NCBI GenBank assembly: GCA_902635335.1
Contig: CACPNO010000001.1
Location: 31,018-95,017, forward strand
DNA: 64,000 bases
Direction: 5' to 3'
Origin: an uncultured Pelagibacteraceae bacterium
Lineage (GTDB): Bacteria > Pseudomonadota > Alphaproteobacteria > Pelagibacterales > Pelagibacteraceae
A program made the translations under genes and the position numbers. Below the pieces are notes generated by a model. That model worked only from the letters and a program-made list of their open reading frames with translations. It did not search any database and was not told the DNA's origin. Numbering within the stretch: the first letter of the stretch is position 1; every line of letters begins with the position of its first letter. Shown here piece after piece: positions 36,094 to 45,511 of the stretch.

Positions 36094-37718
36094 ATTTTGC
36101 TTATCTGCCATTCAATTAATTGTTCATTATTTTGAGTAACACCTGAGATAAAAATATTCTGGTTCTCAATATATTGATTTTTATTACCAAAGTACAGCCC
36201 AGTTTCAACTCCTATCAATCCATCATTTGAAAAAAATTTCCAACCAGAATTATCTAATTCAATTAAAACAGATTTATTATCCTGAAGCTTTGTTACTTTA
36301 ATATTTGGTAGCAGATGAAATCTTATTTCAAAGTTTGTAACTTTAAAATTCTTTTTTTTAATAAGTTTTTCTTTACCAAAAATAATATTTTTATTTACAT
36401 CAAATTCTAAATTTCTTTGGTGAATTACTCCATATCTAGTTAAATATCCATCGTGCGAGCATTTAATACTCCAATAATTTTTTTCAAAGGATACTTCATT
36501 ATCAAATGTTTTGAATCCTTTACTTACTATACTAGGACCTTTACTATTTTTTTTGAAATTACAAGTTGAAGAATTATCTAAAATTAATGTTGAGTGAGTT
36601 GCAGTTGATTTTGAAATCGAATTCAGTTGATGATTATGATCTTGAAAATAACCAGAATTTGTAATGAGTTTTTTATCTTTAAAAAAAAACTCAAATGATA
36701 ATGGTCCACTTTGATAATTTTCTGAATAATTTTTTAATGGATTACTTCCTGTATCCATTGCAAGAACTACGTTTTTATTTTTTAGGATTGTATAACCGGA
36801 TGTTTCAAGCTCATTATTCTTAAACTTATACCTAAAAAGAGATAAATACTTATCAAAGTCTTTATTATTTAAATTATTATTTCCATTAAATAATAAACTT
36901 TGCTTTAACGACCCCCAAATAAATTCATAGGATTTACCAAGGAAATGAATTATTTCATTTAAGTATTCTGGAATATCATTTAAAGAATCTTTTAAAAGCT
37001 CTCTTATCAAGATAAAATATTTTAAATAAAAAACCATCTGTCTGATATTTCTTGATTTTGGAAAGTAGTTATTATCAAATGAAGTTTTAATAATTTTCTT
37101 AAGTAAATTTAATCCATATTCCAAAAACCTGTCGTTTTTGTATGCTATTCCCGAGAGAGTTATCGCTGTACACCCAATCATTTTGTCATTTAAATTAGAT
37201 GATCTGTCAATTTCATTCATTAAATGATTAACTTGCTTACTGATTATTTCGTTAAAACTATTTTTATATTTATTTCCAGATTCATCATAGGTAATTTTTG
37301 AATTTGATATCCAAGCAATTACTCTTTTAGAAAGAATGTCTATTTCCCAACTTTTTGCTTCATAGTTTTGATTCTTTTTAATCCAATTTTCAATAATTGA
37401 CTGTGTAACTTCTTTTGAAGATTTTAGATCTATTGAAAACAACCAATAAAAACTATGAAGTTTTTTAAAGTGATTATAATTTAGACCTTTGTCTTCCCAT
37501 ATGGATTGAACATTAAAATCTTCAATCTTCTTTTTTTGTTTTTCGTATTTTATTAATGAACTAAGTATATTAAGACTTGGTTGATAAACCAAAATATTTT
37601 CATCAACTCTTGAAATTTTTTTATTATAAATAGATGATTTTAAATAAATTTTTCGTATCTGGTTTTTAAAAATAAAATAAAATTCATTGATATAATTAAA
37701 AGAACTTTTTAAAAACAT
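36090..37718 (-). CDS. heparinase II/III-like protein
   Basis: The 542-residue protein has an alpha-helical N-terminal half and a C-terminal beta-sandwich with FFKDKKLITNSGYFQDHN, STATHSTLILDNSS and the SHDGYLTRYGVIHQRNLEF block typical of heparinase II/III-like proteins. No signal peptide is obvious. Its location between rpe and purH is known from other alphaproteobacteria, where it is uncharacterised. Polysaccharide-lyase activity is family inference only. It lies one base after the rpe stop and overlaps purH by four. Confidence 0.85.
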   Translation of the reverse strand: MFLKSSFNYINEFYFIFKNQIRKIYLKSSIYNKKISRVDENILVYQPSLNILSSLIKYEKQKKKIEDFNVQSIWEDKGLNYNHFKKLHSFYWLFSIDLKSSKEVTQSIIENWIKKNQNYEAKSWEIDILSKRVIAWISNSKITYDESGNKYKNSFNEIISKQVNHLMNEIDRSSNLNDKMIGCTAITLSGIAYKNDRFLEYGLNLLKKIIKTSFDNNYFPKSRNIRQMVFYLKYFILIRELLKDSLNDIPEYLNEIIHFLGKSYEFIWGSLKQSLLFNGNNNLNNKDFDKYLSLFRYKFKNNELETSGYTILKNKNVVLAMDTGSNPLKNYSENYQSGPLSFEFFFKDKKLITNSGYFQDHNHQLNSISKSTATHSTLILDNSSTCNFKKNSKGPSIVSKGFKTFDNEVSFEKNYWSIKCSHDGYLTRYGVIHQRNLEFDVNKNIIFGKEKLIKKKNFKVTNFEIRFHLLPNIKVTKLQDNKSVLIELDNSGWKFFSNDGLIGVETGLYFGNKNQYIENQNIFISGVTQNNEQLIEWQISKI

Positions 37719-37719
37719 T

Positions 37720-38379
37720 TTACATTGATTTTAGTTTTTCAATATTAGTTTTAATATCTCCATCATTCTCATTAAAAACTGTTGTTCCAGAAACCAAAAT
37801 ATCAGCTCCAGCTTCTAAAACAATTTTTGAATTACTAAAATTAATTCCTCCATCAACCTCGATATCAAACTGATATTTGTTTTTGTCTTTTATTTTTTTC
37901 AATTCTTTTATTTTATCTAATACTTCAGGCATAAATTTTTGCCCACCAAAACCAGGGTTAACACTCATAACAAGAACTAAATCAATATTATCTATTTCAT
38001 CAATTAAAGTTTTTATTTCAGTATTTGGATTTAAAGATACGCCAACTTTTTTGCCAAAACTTTTTATCAAACTTATGGACTTTTTTAAGTTTTCAGTAGC
38101 TTCAGGATGAATAGTTATTATGTCAGCACCAGCTATTGCATAATTTTCTATATATTCATGTACTGGAGAAATCATTAAGTGCACATCAAATGGAAGCTTG
38201 GTATATTTTCTTAAGTTTTTTATTACAGGGGGTCCTATTGTTAAATTTGGAACAAAATGGCCATCCATTACATCGACATGAATTAAGTCAGCTCCACCTT
38301 CTTCTAACTTCTTAATTTCACTGCCAAGCTGACTGAAGTCAGCAGATAATATAGAAGGAGAAATTTGAATTTTTTTCAT
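37720..38379 (-). CDS. rpe: ribulose-phosphate 3-epimerase
   Basis: Rpe interconverts ribulose 5-phosphate and xylulose 5-phosphate. The 219-residue (beta-alpha)8 protein has ISPSILSADFSQLG, HVDVMDGHFVPNLTIGP with catalytic Asp and metal His, VNPGFGGQKF, and DGGIN at the phosphate site. It heads a minus-strand run rpe - heparinase-like - purH with almost no spacing. Confidence 0.98.
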   Translation of the reverse strand: MKKIQISPSILSADFSQLGSEIKKLEEGGADLIHVDVMDGHFVPNLTIGPPVIKNLRKYTKLPFDVHLMISPVHEYIENYAIAGADIITIHPEATENLKKSISLIKSFGKKVGVSLNPNTEIKTLIDEIDNIDLVLVMSVNPGFGGQKFMPEVLDKIKELKKIKDKNKYQFDIEVDGGINFSNSKIVLEAGADILVSGTTVFNENDGDIKTNIEKLKSM

Positions 38380-38422
38380 TTGATACTAAAAATATTAGTA
38401 TCAATTTTTTGTTCTATTTGAA

Positions 38423-38773
38423 TTAATTTTTGCTAAATATTCTATATATTTCTCGAGCAATTTCACTCTCAAGAGGGAACGAAAGCATACCCATAACAGA
38501 ATAACCAAGTAAATAAGGCATTAAATAGAAACGTCCTATATAAAAGAACCATGCTACATAAAGTGGTACTAAAGGTCCTATAATAAAGCTTGGGGTAATT
38601 GGTTTAAATATTTTTATAAGTGGGTTTGTAAGTTTCACAAATACTTTCATAAAGAAAAATTGTGAATCTTCTTTCTGAAATATATTCATCGCAACTCGTC
38701 CAATTAAAGTCCACATTATAACTCCAAGGATATAATCAATTATATAAACTAAAGGATGAAAGTTTGCTGACAT
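38423..38773 (-). CDS. small integral membrane protein, possibly YggT-like
   Basis: The 116-residue protein has at least two or three hydrophobic segments (YIIDYILGVIMWTLIGRVAM and FIIGPLVPLYVAWFFYIGRF). A stretch VKLTNPLIKIFKPITPSF resembles the YggT family. No function can be given. It follows the acetate-type symporter on the same strand, separated by a strong hairpin. Confidence 0.6.
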   Translation of the reverse strand: MSANFHPLVYIIDYILGVIMWTLIGRVAMNIFQKEDSQFFFMKVFVKLTNPLIKIFKPITPSFIIGPLVPLYVAWFFYIGRFYLMPYLLGYSVMGMLSFPLESEIAREIYRIFSKN

Positions 38774-38787
38774 TTTAGATCTTATCC

Positions 38788-38808
38788 AGGGGCGAAAATT
38801 TCGCCCCT
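38788..38808 (-). terminator. GC-rich hairpin between symporter and small membrane protein
   Basis: AGGGGCGA and TCGCCCCT form a perfect 8-bp stem around a 5-base loop. It sits 18 bp past the symporter stop and 15 bp before the next start. There is no U-tract on either side, so it may limit read-through or protect the 3' end. Confidence 0.65.
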
Positions 38809-38825
38809 AAAATAATATATTTTAA

Positions 38826-40640
38826 TTAATGTTGTTTTCCAAGTATGGTTTTACCACTTGGTACACGAACATCATCAACCATTTTCTGAGTAGCTGCGTC
38901 TGGTGCTGTAGTTATTAAACTGACAACAATCATTGAAACTAAACTTACAGCAGCTCCAACTATTCCAAAAGTAAGTTGTGTTATGCCTAAGAACCCAGAT
39001 CCACCACTTCGTACCCAGATTAGATACGCAGTTCCTGAGATCAGTCCTAATAGCATTCCCGCAACAGCTCCTGGTGCGTTAGCTCTCTTCCACCATACAC
39101 CTAGTACAAGTGGGAAGAATAGTCCAGACATCGCAAAGTCAAAAGCCCAAATTACCGAACCTAGAATACCTTGTATCTCTAATGCAGCAATTGTAGCTCC
39201 TGCAAAACCAATTAATACAAGTAATATCCTTGCAACAATTAACCTTTTTGCAGTTTCAGCTTTTGGATTAATGATCTTGTAGTAAACATCATGTGATAAC
39301 GCATTTGAAATAGCTAAAACTAATCCATCCGCAGTTGACATGGCAGCAGCCATACCACCAGCAGCAACTAGTCCAGATATTACATAAGGTAATCCAGCAA
39401 TCTCAGGTGTTGCTAATACAACAGCACTACCTTTCATAAAGAACTCATTAAGTTCTAGAGTTCCATTTCCATTAAAGTCACTTACAAACATCAACTTCGC
39501 TTGGTTCCAGTTTTGATACCAGTCGAGAGCTTGTACATCAGTTATTGATTTACCAATAATTCCAGTAGCCAAGTTAGGATCCATCAATGAAATTTTTGAT
39601 AGAGTAGCTAACATTGGAGCAGAAGAATAAAGTAGGAATATAAAGAATAACGACCAACCTACTGATCTTCTAGCTGTTCTTACACTTGGAGTAGTAAAGT
39701 ATCTCATCATAACGTGAGGTAATGAAGCTGTTCCTGCCATCATACAAATTGCTAACGAAATAAATGCCCAAGGTGTTGCATTAACTGATGAGTGTGCTTT
39801 AGTAATTGCAGACAATCCTTTTGGAACTGTAGCTAAATCTGCAGCTGAGTTTTTAACAAATCCAAATTGACCTTCAAGCTCTGCAATTCTTGCTACTTCG
39901 TCAGCTAACATGAAGTGTGGGAAGAAACCTGCACCAATATTGTTACTTATCCAGAATACTGGAAGTAAATAAGCAATAATTAGTACAATGTATTGAGCAA
40001 CTTGTGTCCAAGTTACTGCTCTCATTCCACCAAGCATTGAGCACATCAAAATACTAGCTAATCCAACGTAAACTGCAATTTCAAATGGAATATCTAAAGC
40101 AACAGAAGCAATTGTTCCTGTAGCGTTAATTTGAGCAGTCACGTAAGTGAATGATGCAACAGTTAACACTATAACAGCACTAAATCTTGCTAAATTACCA
40201 CCGTAACGAGTTCCTATGAAATCTGGTACAGTATAACATCCAAATTTTCTAAGATATGGTGCTAATAAAGAAGCAACTAGTACATATCCACCAGTCCATC
40301 CAACAAGCAGTGCCATATAACCATATCCCTTGAAGTAAATACCACCTGCCATGGCTACAAATGATGCACCAGACATCCAGTCAGCTGCAGTTGCCATTCC
40401 ATTAAATACAGTAGGTACTTGCCTTCCAGCTACATAATAAGCATCTGTTTGAAGTGTTCTAGATAACCAACCAATTAAAGCATAAATCAAAACTGTAAAC
40501 GATACAAAAAAGATACCAATCATTTTTGCTGTCATTCCCATTTGTTCTGCTATGGCCATTATGATGATAAATACTAAAAAACCTCCAGTATATATCCCAT
40601 AGACTTTAGGTAAGTTATCTATAAATTTACCTTTTATCAT
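38826..40640 (-). CDS. sodium:solute symporter, acetate-type (VC_2705 subfamily)
   Basis: This 604-residue transporter of the SSS family has about 13 hydrophobic segments and the typical AATADWMSGASFVAMAGGI and STADGLVLAISNALSHD motifs. Its partner is the DUF4212 protein directly upstream (four-base overlap), and acetyl-CoA synthetase lies close by, so acetate or a related short acid is the likely substrate, taken up with Na+. A loop at residues 388-400 (DFNGNGTLELNEF) matches the EF-hand calcium-binding pattern, unusual in the general SSS family. Confidence 0.9.
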   Translation of the reverse strand: MIKGKFIDNLPKVYGIYTGGFLVFIIIMAIAEQMGMTAKMIGIFFVSFTVLIYALIGWLSRTLQTDAYYVAGRQVPTVFNGMATAADWMSGASFVAMAGGIYFKGYGYMALLVGWTGGYVLVASLLAPYLRKFGCYTVPDFIGTRYGGNLARFSAVIVLTVASFTYVTAQINATGTIASVALDIPFEIAVYVGLASILMCSMLGGMRAVTWTQVAQYIVLIIAYLLPVFWISNNIGAGFFPHFMLADEVARIAELEGQFGFVKNSAADLATVPKGLSAITKAHSSVNATPWAFISLAICMMAGTASLPHVMMRYFTTPSVRTARRSVGWSLFFIFLLYSSAPMLATLSKISLMDPNLATGIIGKSITDVQALDWYQNWNQAKLMFVSDFNGNGTLELNEFFMKGSAVVLATPEIAGLPYVISGLVAAGGMAAAMSTADGLVLAISNALSHDVYYKIINPKAETAKRLIVARILLVLIGFAGATIAALEIQGILGSVIWAFDFAMSGLFFPLVLGVWWKRANAPGAVAGMLLGLISGTAYLIWVRSGGSGFLGITQLTFGIVGAAVSLVSMIVVSLITTAPDAATQKMVDDVRVPSGKTILGKQH

Positions 40641-40903
40641 TGGTCACCCTCTCTTTCAGTAAATCCGAATTCATCATCTATTTTCTCTTGTCGACCGGCA
40701 AACCAGAAAATTAGAATGACGAAGATTGCAAGAGATCCCTGACATGTAAACCAATACGTTAAAGGATATCCAAATGGTTTAATGCTTGATTCTTGCATTT
40801 CGGCTCCGAAAAGAAAGATGCCAATTGAGAAAACAAACCAAATTGCTAATGTAATAAAGAGCAAGTTCCTGGTTTTTTCCCAGTGTTGTTCTTGTTTTGA
40901 CAT
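40637..40903 (-). CDS. DUF4212 small symporter subunit
   Basis: The 88-residue protein has two membrane segments (LLFITLAIWFVFSIGIFLFG and GSLAIFVILIFWFAG) between charged ends, matching DUF4212, the small partner always encoded next to VC_2705-type symporters. It has a good Shine-Dalgarno (GGAGAG about six to eight bases before the ATG), stronger than most genes here, and overlaps the symporter start as ATGA. Confidence 0.93.
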   Translation of the reverse strand: MSKQEQHWEKTRNLLFITLAIWFVFSIGIFLFGAEMQESSIKPFGYPLTYWFTCQGSLAIFVILIFWFAGRQEKIDDEFGFTEREGDQ

Positions 40904-41023
40904 TTTTTCTCTCTCCTATAGGTTAAAGAAAGAACCATACTGATAATCAAATTTATTTAAACCCCTAAAAACACTCGATATTGTGTCATTTTTACATTAT
41001 ACATCAACATATTAACTAGATAA

Positions 41024-41650
41024 ATGGCCCTTAAATACAGATTCAACTTAAAAGATATAAAACTTGAAGATTTCAAAGTTTATTTAGTTGCAATGTTCAA
41101 AGGCATTTTGCCAAAGAAAAAAATAAAAAATGTTGATGATTTGAAAGAATTTATTCAGCAAAAATCAGCATGGGTATCACAAGTTACTTTATATAATTAT
41201 TTAAAAACAAGAATGGGTACTAAATGGGTTCTCCATTTTGATGATGAAAAATTTTTAAAATCAATTAACACAGCCAAATGGAATATATATGCAATTTCGC
41301 TTCAGGATTTATCCTTTTACACTATTTCATATTTAAATGTTTTTTACAATTTCCGAGAAACTAATAAAGTTTCTGAAATTTATAATAATATTTTGGACAA
41401 AGAATTAGAGAATGGTATGCCTAAGGAGATTGTTGATGAAGCAAAGGCAAGTTTTCAGAAAAGATTAGATCAAATTAAATGGGATGACTATTATAAGTCT
41501 TGGCCATTTAATGAAAGTGCTCTTGCATTATATAATTGGGCCCCGGTAGCTACTGAACTAAAATCTATAGATAGAAAGATAGTTCTTAATTCTATGATTT
41601 TGAAATGGGATAATATTAAGGAAGAGTTTTCTAAACTAATAAAGATCTAA
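41024..41650 (+). CDS. conserved hypothetical protein beside acetate genes
   Basis: I do not recognise this 208-residue soluble protein. It is rich in aromatic residues ([39 protein letters not shown]) with no signal peptide or membrane segment. It lies between divergent DUF4212-symporter genes and convergent acs, with which it overlaps by four bases at the 3' end. Context hints at an accessory role in acetate use, which the sequence itself does not show. Confidence 0.7.
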   Translation: MALKYRFNLKDIKLEDFKVYLVAMFKGILPKKKIKNVDDLKEFIQQKSAWVSQVTLYNYLKTRMGTKWVLHFDDEKFLKSINTAKWNIYAISLQDLSFYTISYLNVFYNFRETNKVSEIYNNILDKELENGMPKEIVDEAKASFQKRLDQIKWDDYYKSWPFNESALALYNWAPVATELKSIDRKIVLNSMILKWDNIKEEFSKLIKI

Positions 41651-43632
41651 ATATTTTTTCTATTATCGACCAAGCTTTCAACAACTGAGGGATCAGCTAA
41701 AGTGGTTGTATCTCCTAATTGACCATGTTCATTAGCAGCAATTTTTCTTAGAATTCTTCTCATTATTTTACCCGATCTTGTTTTTGGTAGTCCTGGAGCA
41801 AATTGAATTAAGTCAGGAGTTGCTATTGGACCAATTTGTTTCCTTACCCAAAGTTTTAAATCTCTCTCTAAATCAAGAGTACTTTTTTCTCCAGCATTTA
41901 AAGTTACATAACAGTACAGCCCATTTCCTTTTATATCATGTGGGTAACCAACCACAGCTGCTTCAGCCACTTTTGGATGAGCTACAAACGCACTTTCAAT
42001 TTCTGCAGTACCTAAGTTATGTCCAGAAACAATAATTACATCATCTACTCTTCCAGTAATCCAGTAATAGCCATCTTTATCCCTTCTGCAACCATCACCT
42101 GTAAAATATTTTCCGTCAAACTGGGAAAAATAAGTATCAATAAATCTTTGATGGTCACCATATACACTTCTCATTTGTCCAGGCCATGATTGTGAAATAC
42201 AAAGTCTACCTTGTGCTTCTCCTTTTAAAACTTTGCCATCTTTATCTAGGATCTCTGGTTTAATTCCATAAAATGGTTTTGTTGCAGAACCAGGTTTTAA
42301 ATCAATCGCTCCAGTTTGAGGACTGATCAAAATTCCACCAGTTTCTGTTTGCCACCAAGTATCAACGATCGGGCACCTACTATCACCAATAGTTTTATAA
42401 TACCATTCCCAAGCTTCAGGGTTAATTGGTTCACCAACAGTACCTAAAAGTTTTAAAGTTTTTCTAGATGTTTTCTTTACAGGTTTATCACCTTCCCTCA
42501 TTAAAGCTCTGATTGCTGTTGGAGCTGTATAGAAAATATTCACTTTATATTTATCAACTATTTGCCACCATCTAGATGTATCAGGATAAGTAGGTATTCC
42601 TTCAAACATAATTGTAGTTGCACCATTAGCCAGCGGACCATAAATAATATAACTATGTCCTGTAACCCAACCTATATCAGCCGTGCACCAGTAAATATCT
42701 TTAGGTTTATAATTAAAAATATATTGGTGAGTCATTGATGCATAAACCATATATCCACCAGTTGTATGTAGCACACCTTTTGGTTTCCCAGTTGAACCAG
42801 ATGTGTAAAGAATGAATAATGGATCTTCAGCATTCATTTCTTCAGGCTCACATTTTGCAGAGACTTTACTTATCATTTTATGATACCAAATATCACGATC
42901 ATTGTACCAATCAATTTTTTTGGTGCCTGTTCTCTTCACGACGATACATTTTTTTACGTTGGGACAGCTTTGCAAAGCGTCATCTGTAATTGATTTTAAA
43001 GGGATTGTTTTGCCTCCTCTTACACCCTCATCTGCAGTTATTACATAATCAGATTCGCAATCATTAATTCTACCTGAAATACTATCTGGTGAAAAACCTC
43101 CAAATATTATGGAGTGAACTGCACCTATTCTTGCACATGCAAGCATTGTGTAGGCAAGTTCTGGTATCATGGTAAGATAAATAGTTACTCTATCACCCTT
43201 TTGAACTCCCAAATTTTTTAATCCATTTGCTGCTTTTGAAACCTCTTTATGAAGTTCTTTATATGTAATTTTTTTTTGAACTTTAGGATCGTCTCCCACC
43301 CATATAATTGCAGTTTTGTTAGAATTCTTTTTAAGATGTCTATCAATACAGTTAGCTGAAGCATTTAAAGTACCATCATAGAACCATTTGATATGGACGT
43401 CATCTTTACTATATTTAACGTCTTTAATTTTTTTATAAGGTTTAATCCAATTAATTCTTTTTCCTTCTTTTTTCCAAAATCCATCATTATCTTTAATCGA
43501 CTCGTTATATTTTTTTGTATATTGAGATTTATTAACTATAGCCTTACTTATCCATTCTTTCTTAGTTTTATAAATTGTCTCTTTAGTTTTTTTTGAGATT
43601 GCTTTTTTTTTTGCTTTTTTTTTCTTAGGCAT
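41647..43632 (-). CDS. acs: acetyl-CoA synthetase
   Basis: Acs converts acetate, ATP and CoA to acetyl-CoA through acetyl-AMP. The 661-residue protein begins with a Lys-rich tail of about 25 residues, then the core with the nucleotide motif [28 protein letters not shown], the [20 protein letters not shown] hinge, and the C-terminal acetylation site [12 protein letters not shown]. With the symporter pair it would form an acetate import and activation set. Confidence 0.97.
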   Translation of the reverse strand: MPKKKKAKKKAISKKTKETIYKTKKEWISKAIVNKSQYTKKYNESIKDNDGFWKKEGKRINWIKPYKKIKDVKYSKDDVHIKWFYDGTLNASANCIDRHLKKNSNKTAIIWVGDDPKVQKKITYKELHKEVSKAANGLKNLGVQKGDRVTIYLTMIPELAYTMLACARIGAVHSIIFGGFSPDSISGRINDCESDYVITADEGVRGGKTIPLKSITDDALQSCPNVKKCIVVKRTGTKKIDWYNDRDIWYHKMISKVSAKCEPEEMNAEDPLFILYTSGSTGKPKGVLHTTGGYMVYASMTHQYIFNYKPKDIYWCTADIGWVTGHSYIIYGPLANGATTIMFEGIPTYPDTSRWWQIVDKYKVNIFYTAPTAIRALMREGDKPVKKTSRKTLKLLGTVGEPINPEAWEWYYKTIGDSRCPIVDTWWQTETGGILISPQTGAIDLKPGSATKPFYGIKPEILDKDGKVLKGEAQGRLCISQSWPGQMRSVYGDHQRFIDTYFSQFDGKYFTGDGCRRDKDGYYWITGRVDDVIIVSGHNLGTAEIESAFVAHPKVAEAAVVGYPHDIKGNGLYCYVTLNAGEKSTLDLERDLKLWVRKQIGPIATPDLIQFAPGLPKTRSGKIMRRILRKIAANEHGQLGDTTTLADPSVVESLVDNRKNI

Positions 43633-43642
43633 GAATTTTTTT

Positions 43643-44059
43643 TTAACTAATTCTACTCATCTTCAAAATTATTTTCCAGCTTTTAGTATCAATAGGCATA
43701 ACAGATAGTCTACTTTGTCTAATTAGAGATAAGTTCCCCAAAGCCTTATTTTTTTTGATGTTTTCAAGTGTTACAGGATTTTGAAATTTACTTTTAAATC
43801 TAACTTTGACCGCAACAAACTTTTTTTCCTTATCCGTTGGATCAATGAATGACGTTTTAATAACTTCGACTATACCAACTATCTCTTTTCCAATGTTAGA
43901 ATGATAAAAAAAACAAAGATCTCCCTTTTCCATTTTTTTTAAGTTACTTGCTGCTTGGTAATTTCTTACACCATCCCAGTCAGCTCCCTTTTCTCCAGCT
44001 TTGATTTGTTGATCAATTGACCACACATCTGGCTCAGATTTAAGTAACCAGTAATTCAT
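43643..44059 (-). CDS. EVE domain protein
   Basis: The 138-residue protein starts [19 protein letters not shown] and has [15 protein letters not shown] and [15 protein letters not shown], all typical of the EVE/PUA-like fold that binds modified bases in DNA or RNA. Its bacterial role is unsettled. It lies 10 bp before acs and its start overlaps a 54-codon ORF as ATGA. Confidence 0.94.
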   Translation of the reverse strand: MNYWLLKSEPDVWSIDQQIKAGEKGADWDGVRNYQAASNLKKMEKGDLCFFYHSNIGKEIVGIVEVIKTSFIDPTDKEKKFVAVKVRFKSKFQNPVTLENIKKNKALGNLSLIRQSRLSVMPIDTKSWKIILKMSRIS

Positions 44060-44220
44060 CTAATTGTCTCCCCAATTTTTATTTGTGTAAAGTTTTGAAT
44101 ATAATTTTCTATTGTTTTTTTTGTTTCACTTAACTTAAAGTTATTATGTATCCTTTTATGTCCTTTCTCACATTTATAACCTACTAGTTCTATACTGTCA
44201 GGATATTTTTCTTTTAACAT
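44056..44220 (-). CDS. small hypothetical protein (54 aa) coupled to the EVE gene
   Basis: ATG at 44220 opens a 54-residue frame with GYKCEKGHKRIHNNFKL and a C-terminal helix-like tail. It ends at TGA 44058-44056, overlapping the EVE start by four bases. The Cys-His pair and the tight overlap argue for a real gene, but no family is recognised. No clear Shine-Dalgarno is present, as for many genes here. Confidence 0.6.
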   Translation of the reverse strand: MLKEKYPDSIELVGYKCEKGHKRIHNNFKLSETKKTIENYIQNFTQIKIGETIR

Positions 44221-44274
44221 AATAATTATTACTTATTGATTTATATAATTTATTTTAGATAATTAATATAATTT

Positions 44275-45333
44275 ATGAAATTCCCAGTTCATACAAATAA
44301 AAGAAAAAAAAAAATATCTGAAAAAGAACTATTAGGCAAAGTGGAATTTATATTTAATAAAAAATATAATTTTATAATAAATTCTAAATTTGAAAGTAAA
44401 ATTATAAAGTATGATAAATCATACAATAACGAACAATCTAATTCGATTAAGTTTCAATCACATTTAAATAATATTGTAAAAGTAATTAAAAAAAATTTTG
44501 AATATAATCAATCTATTATAGAGATAGGTTGTGGAAAAGGTTTTTTTTTTGACTTATTGAATAAAAATAAGTTTAAAAATATCAGAGGTTTTGACAAAAC
44601 ATACGAAGGAAAAAATTCTAAAATTACAAAAAGGTATATAAATAATAAAGATTATATTCCTGAGGATTTGATAGTTCTCAGACATACCTTGGAGCATATA
44701 CAAAATTTTTTTGAATTTTTAAAATTAATTAAAGATATATCAAGCAAAAAAACAAAAATATTAATTGAAGTACCCTCGTTAGAATGGATATTAAAAAATA
44801 AAGCATTTTGGGATTTTAATTATGAGCACGTAAATTACTTTAGTATGAAAACATTTGAAAGTTTATTTAAAAAAATTATTTACAAAGATATGATTTTTGA
44901 AGGTCAGTATATTTTAATCATTGCAGAAATAAATAGCTTAAATTTAAATTTTTTGAAACAAACAAAAAAAAATTTTATAAAATTTGATATCTTTAAAAAA
45001 TTTAATATTAAAAAAAAAATAGATCAAATATTTCATAAAAAAAAAAATATTTATTTTTGGGGAGGTGCAACTAAAACATTAATGTTTTTGGTTTTTGTAA
45101 GGCATTTCAATAAAAAACTTCTGGAAAGAGTAGCAAATATTATAGATATTGATAAAAAAAAACAAAATCTATATCTTAAAATTGTTAATAAAAAAATTAT
45201 CTCGCCACATAAATTTATTAGAAAATTGAATAATAACGATCTTATAGTTGTATCAAATCCAAATTATTACCATGAGGTTAAAAATTTCCTTCTAAAAAAA
45301 AGAAAAAATCATATTTTATTAAAAAAACTTTAA
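44275..45333 (+). CDS. class I SAM-dependent methyltransferase with C-terminal C-methyltransferase-like domain
   Basis: The 352-residue protein has the SAM motif IIEIGCGKGFFFDLLN at about residues 81-96 and VLRHTLEHIQNFFEFLKLI, then a C-terminal domain with YFWGGATKTLMFLVFVRH that resembles the second domain of sugar C-methyltransferases. The usual zinc-binding N-terminus is missing. The gene is extremely Lys/Ile/Asn-rich, even for this genome. It sits alone on the plus strand between minus-strand EVE and tsaD units, suggesting insertion. A sugar or small-molecule substrate is inferred, not shown. Confidence 0.8.
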   Translation: MKFPVHTNKRKKKISEKELLGKVEFIFNKKYNFIINSKFESKIIKYDKSYNNEQSNSIKFQSHLNNIVKVIKKNFEYNQSIIEIGCGKGFFFDLLNKNKFKNIRGFDKTYEGKNSKITKRYINNKDYIPEDLIVLRHTLEHIQNFFEFLKLIKDISSKKTKILIEVPSLEWILKNKAFWDFNYEHVNYFSMKTFESLFKKIIYKDMIFEGQYILIIAEINSLNLNFLKQTKKNFIKFDIFKKFNIKKKIDQIFHKKKNIYFWGGATKTLMFLVFVRHFNKKLLERVANIIDIDKKKQNLYLKIVNKKIISPHKFIRKLNNNDLIVVSNPNYYHEVKNFLLKKRKNHILLKKL

Positions 45334-45394
45334 ACTAATCATTTAGATTTTCATTAAGAAATAATTAATAGTATCAATTTTAAAAATATTTAAA

Positions 45395-45511
45395 TTAGTT
45401 ATTTTTCTTTCTTTTTTGTTTTTTTAATTTTCTTTTTTCTTTTAAAGATAGTTTTGCTTTTTTCATTACGCTAGCGTCTTTAAAAGATTTACCACTATAT
45501 CTTTTTGACAT
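45395..45511 (-). CDS. small highly basic protein (38 aa) after tsaD
   Basis: ATG at 45511 directly follows the tsaD TAA with no spacer. The 38-residue product starts MSKRYSGKSFKDASVMKK and then is almost entirely Lys/Arg with Leu. It could contact nucleic acid or ribosomes. The exact junction with tsaD supports translation, but low-complexity AT-rich DNA could produce such a frame by chance. Confidence 0.55.
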   Translation of the reverse strand: MSKRYSGKSFKDASVMKKAKLSLKEKRKLKKQKRKKNN

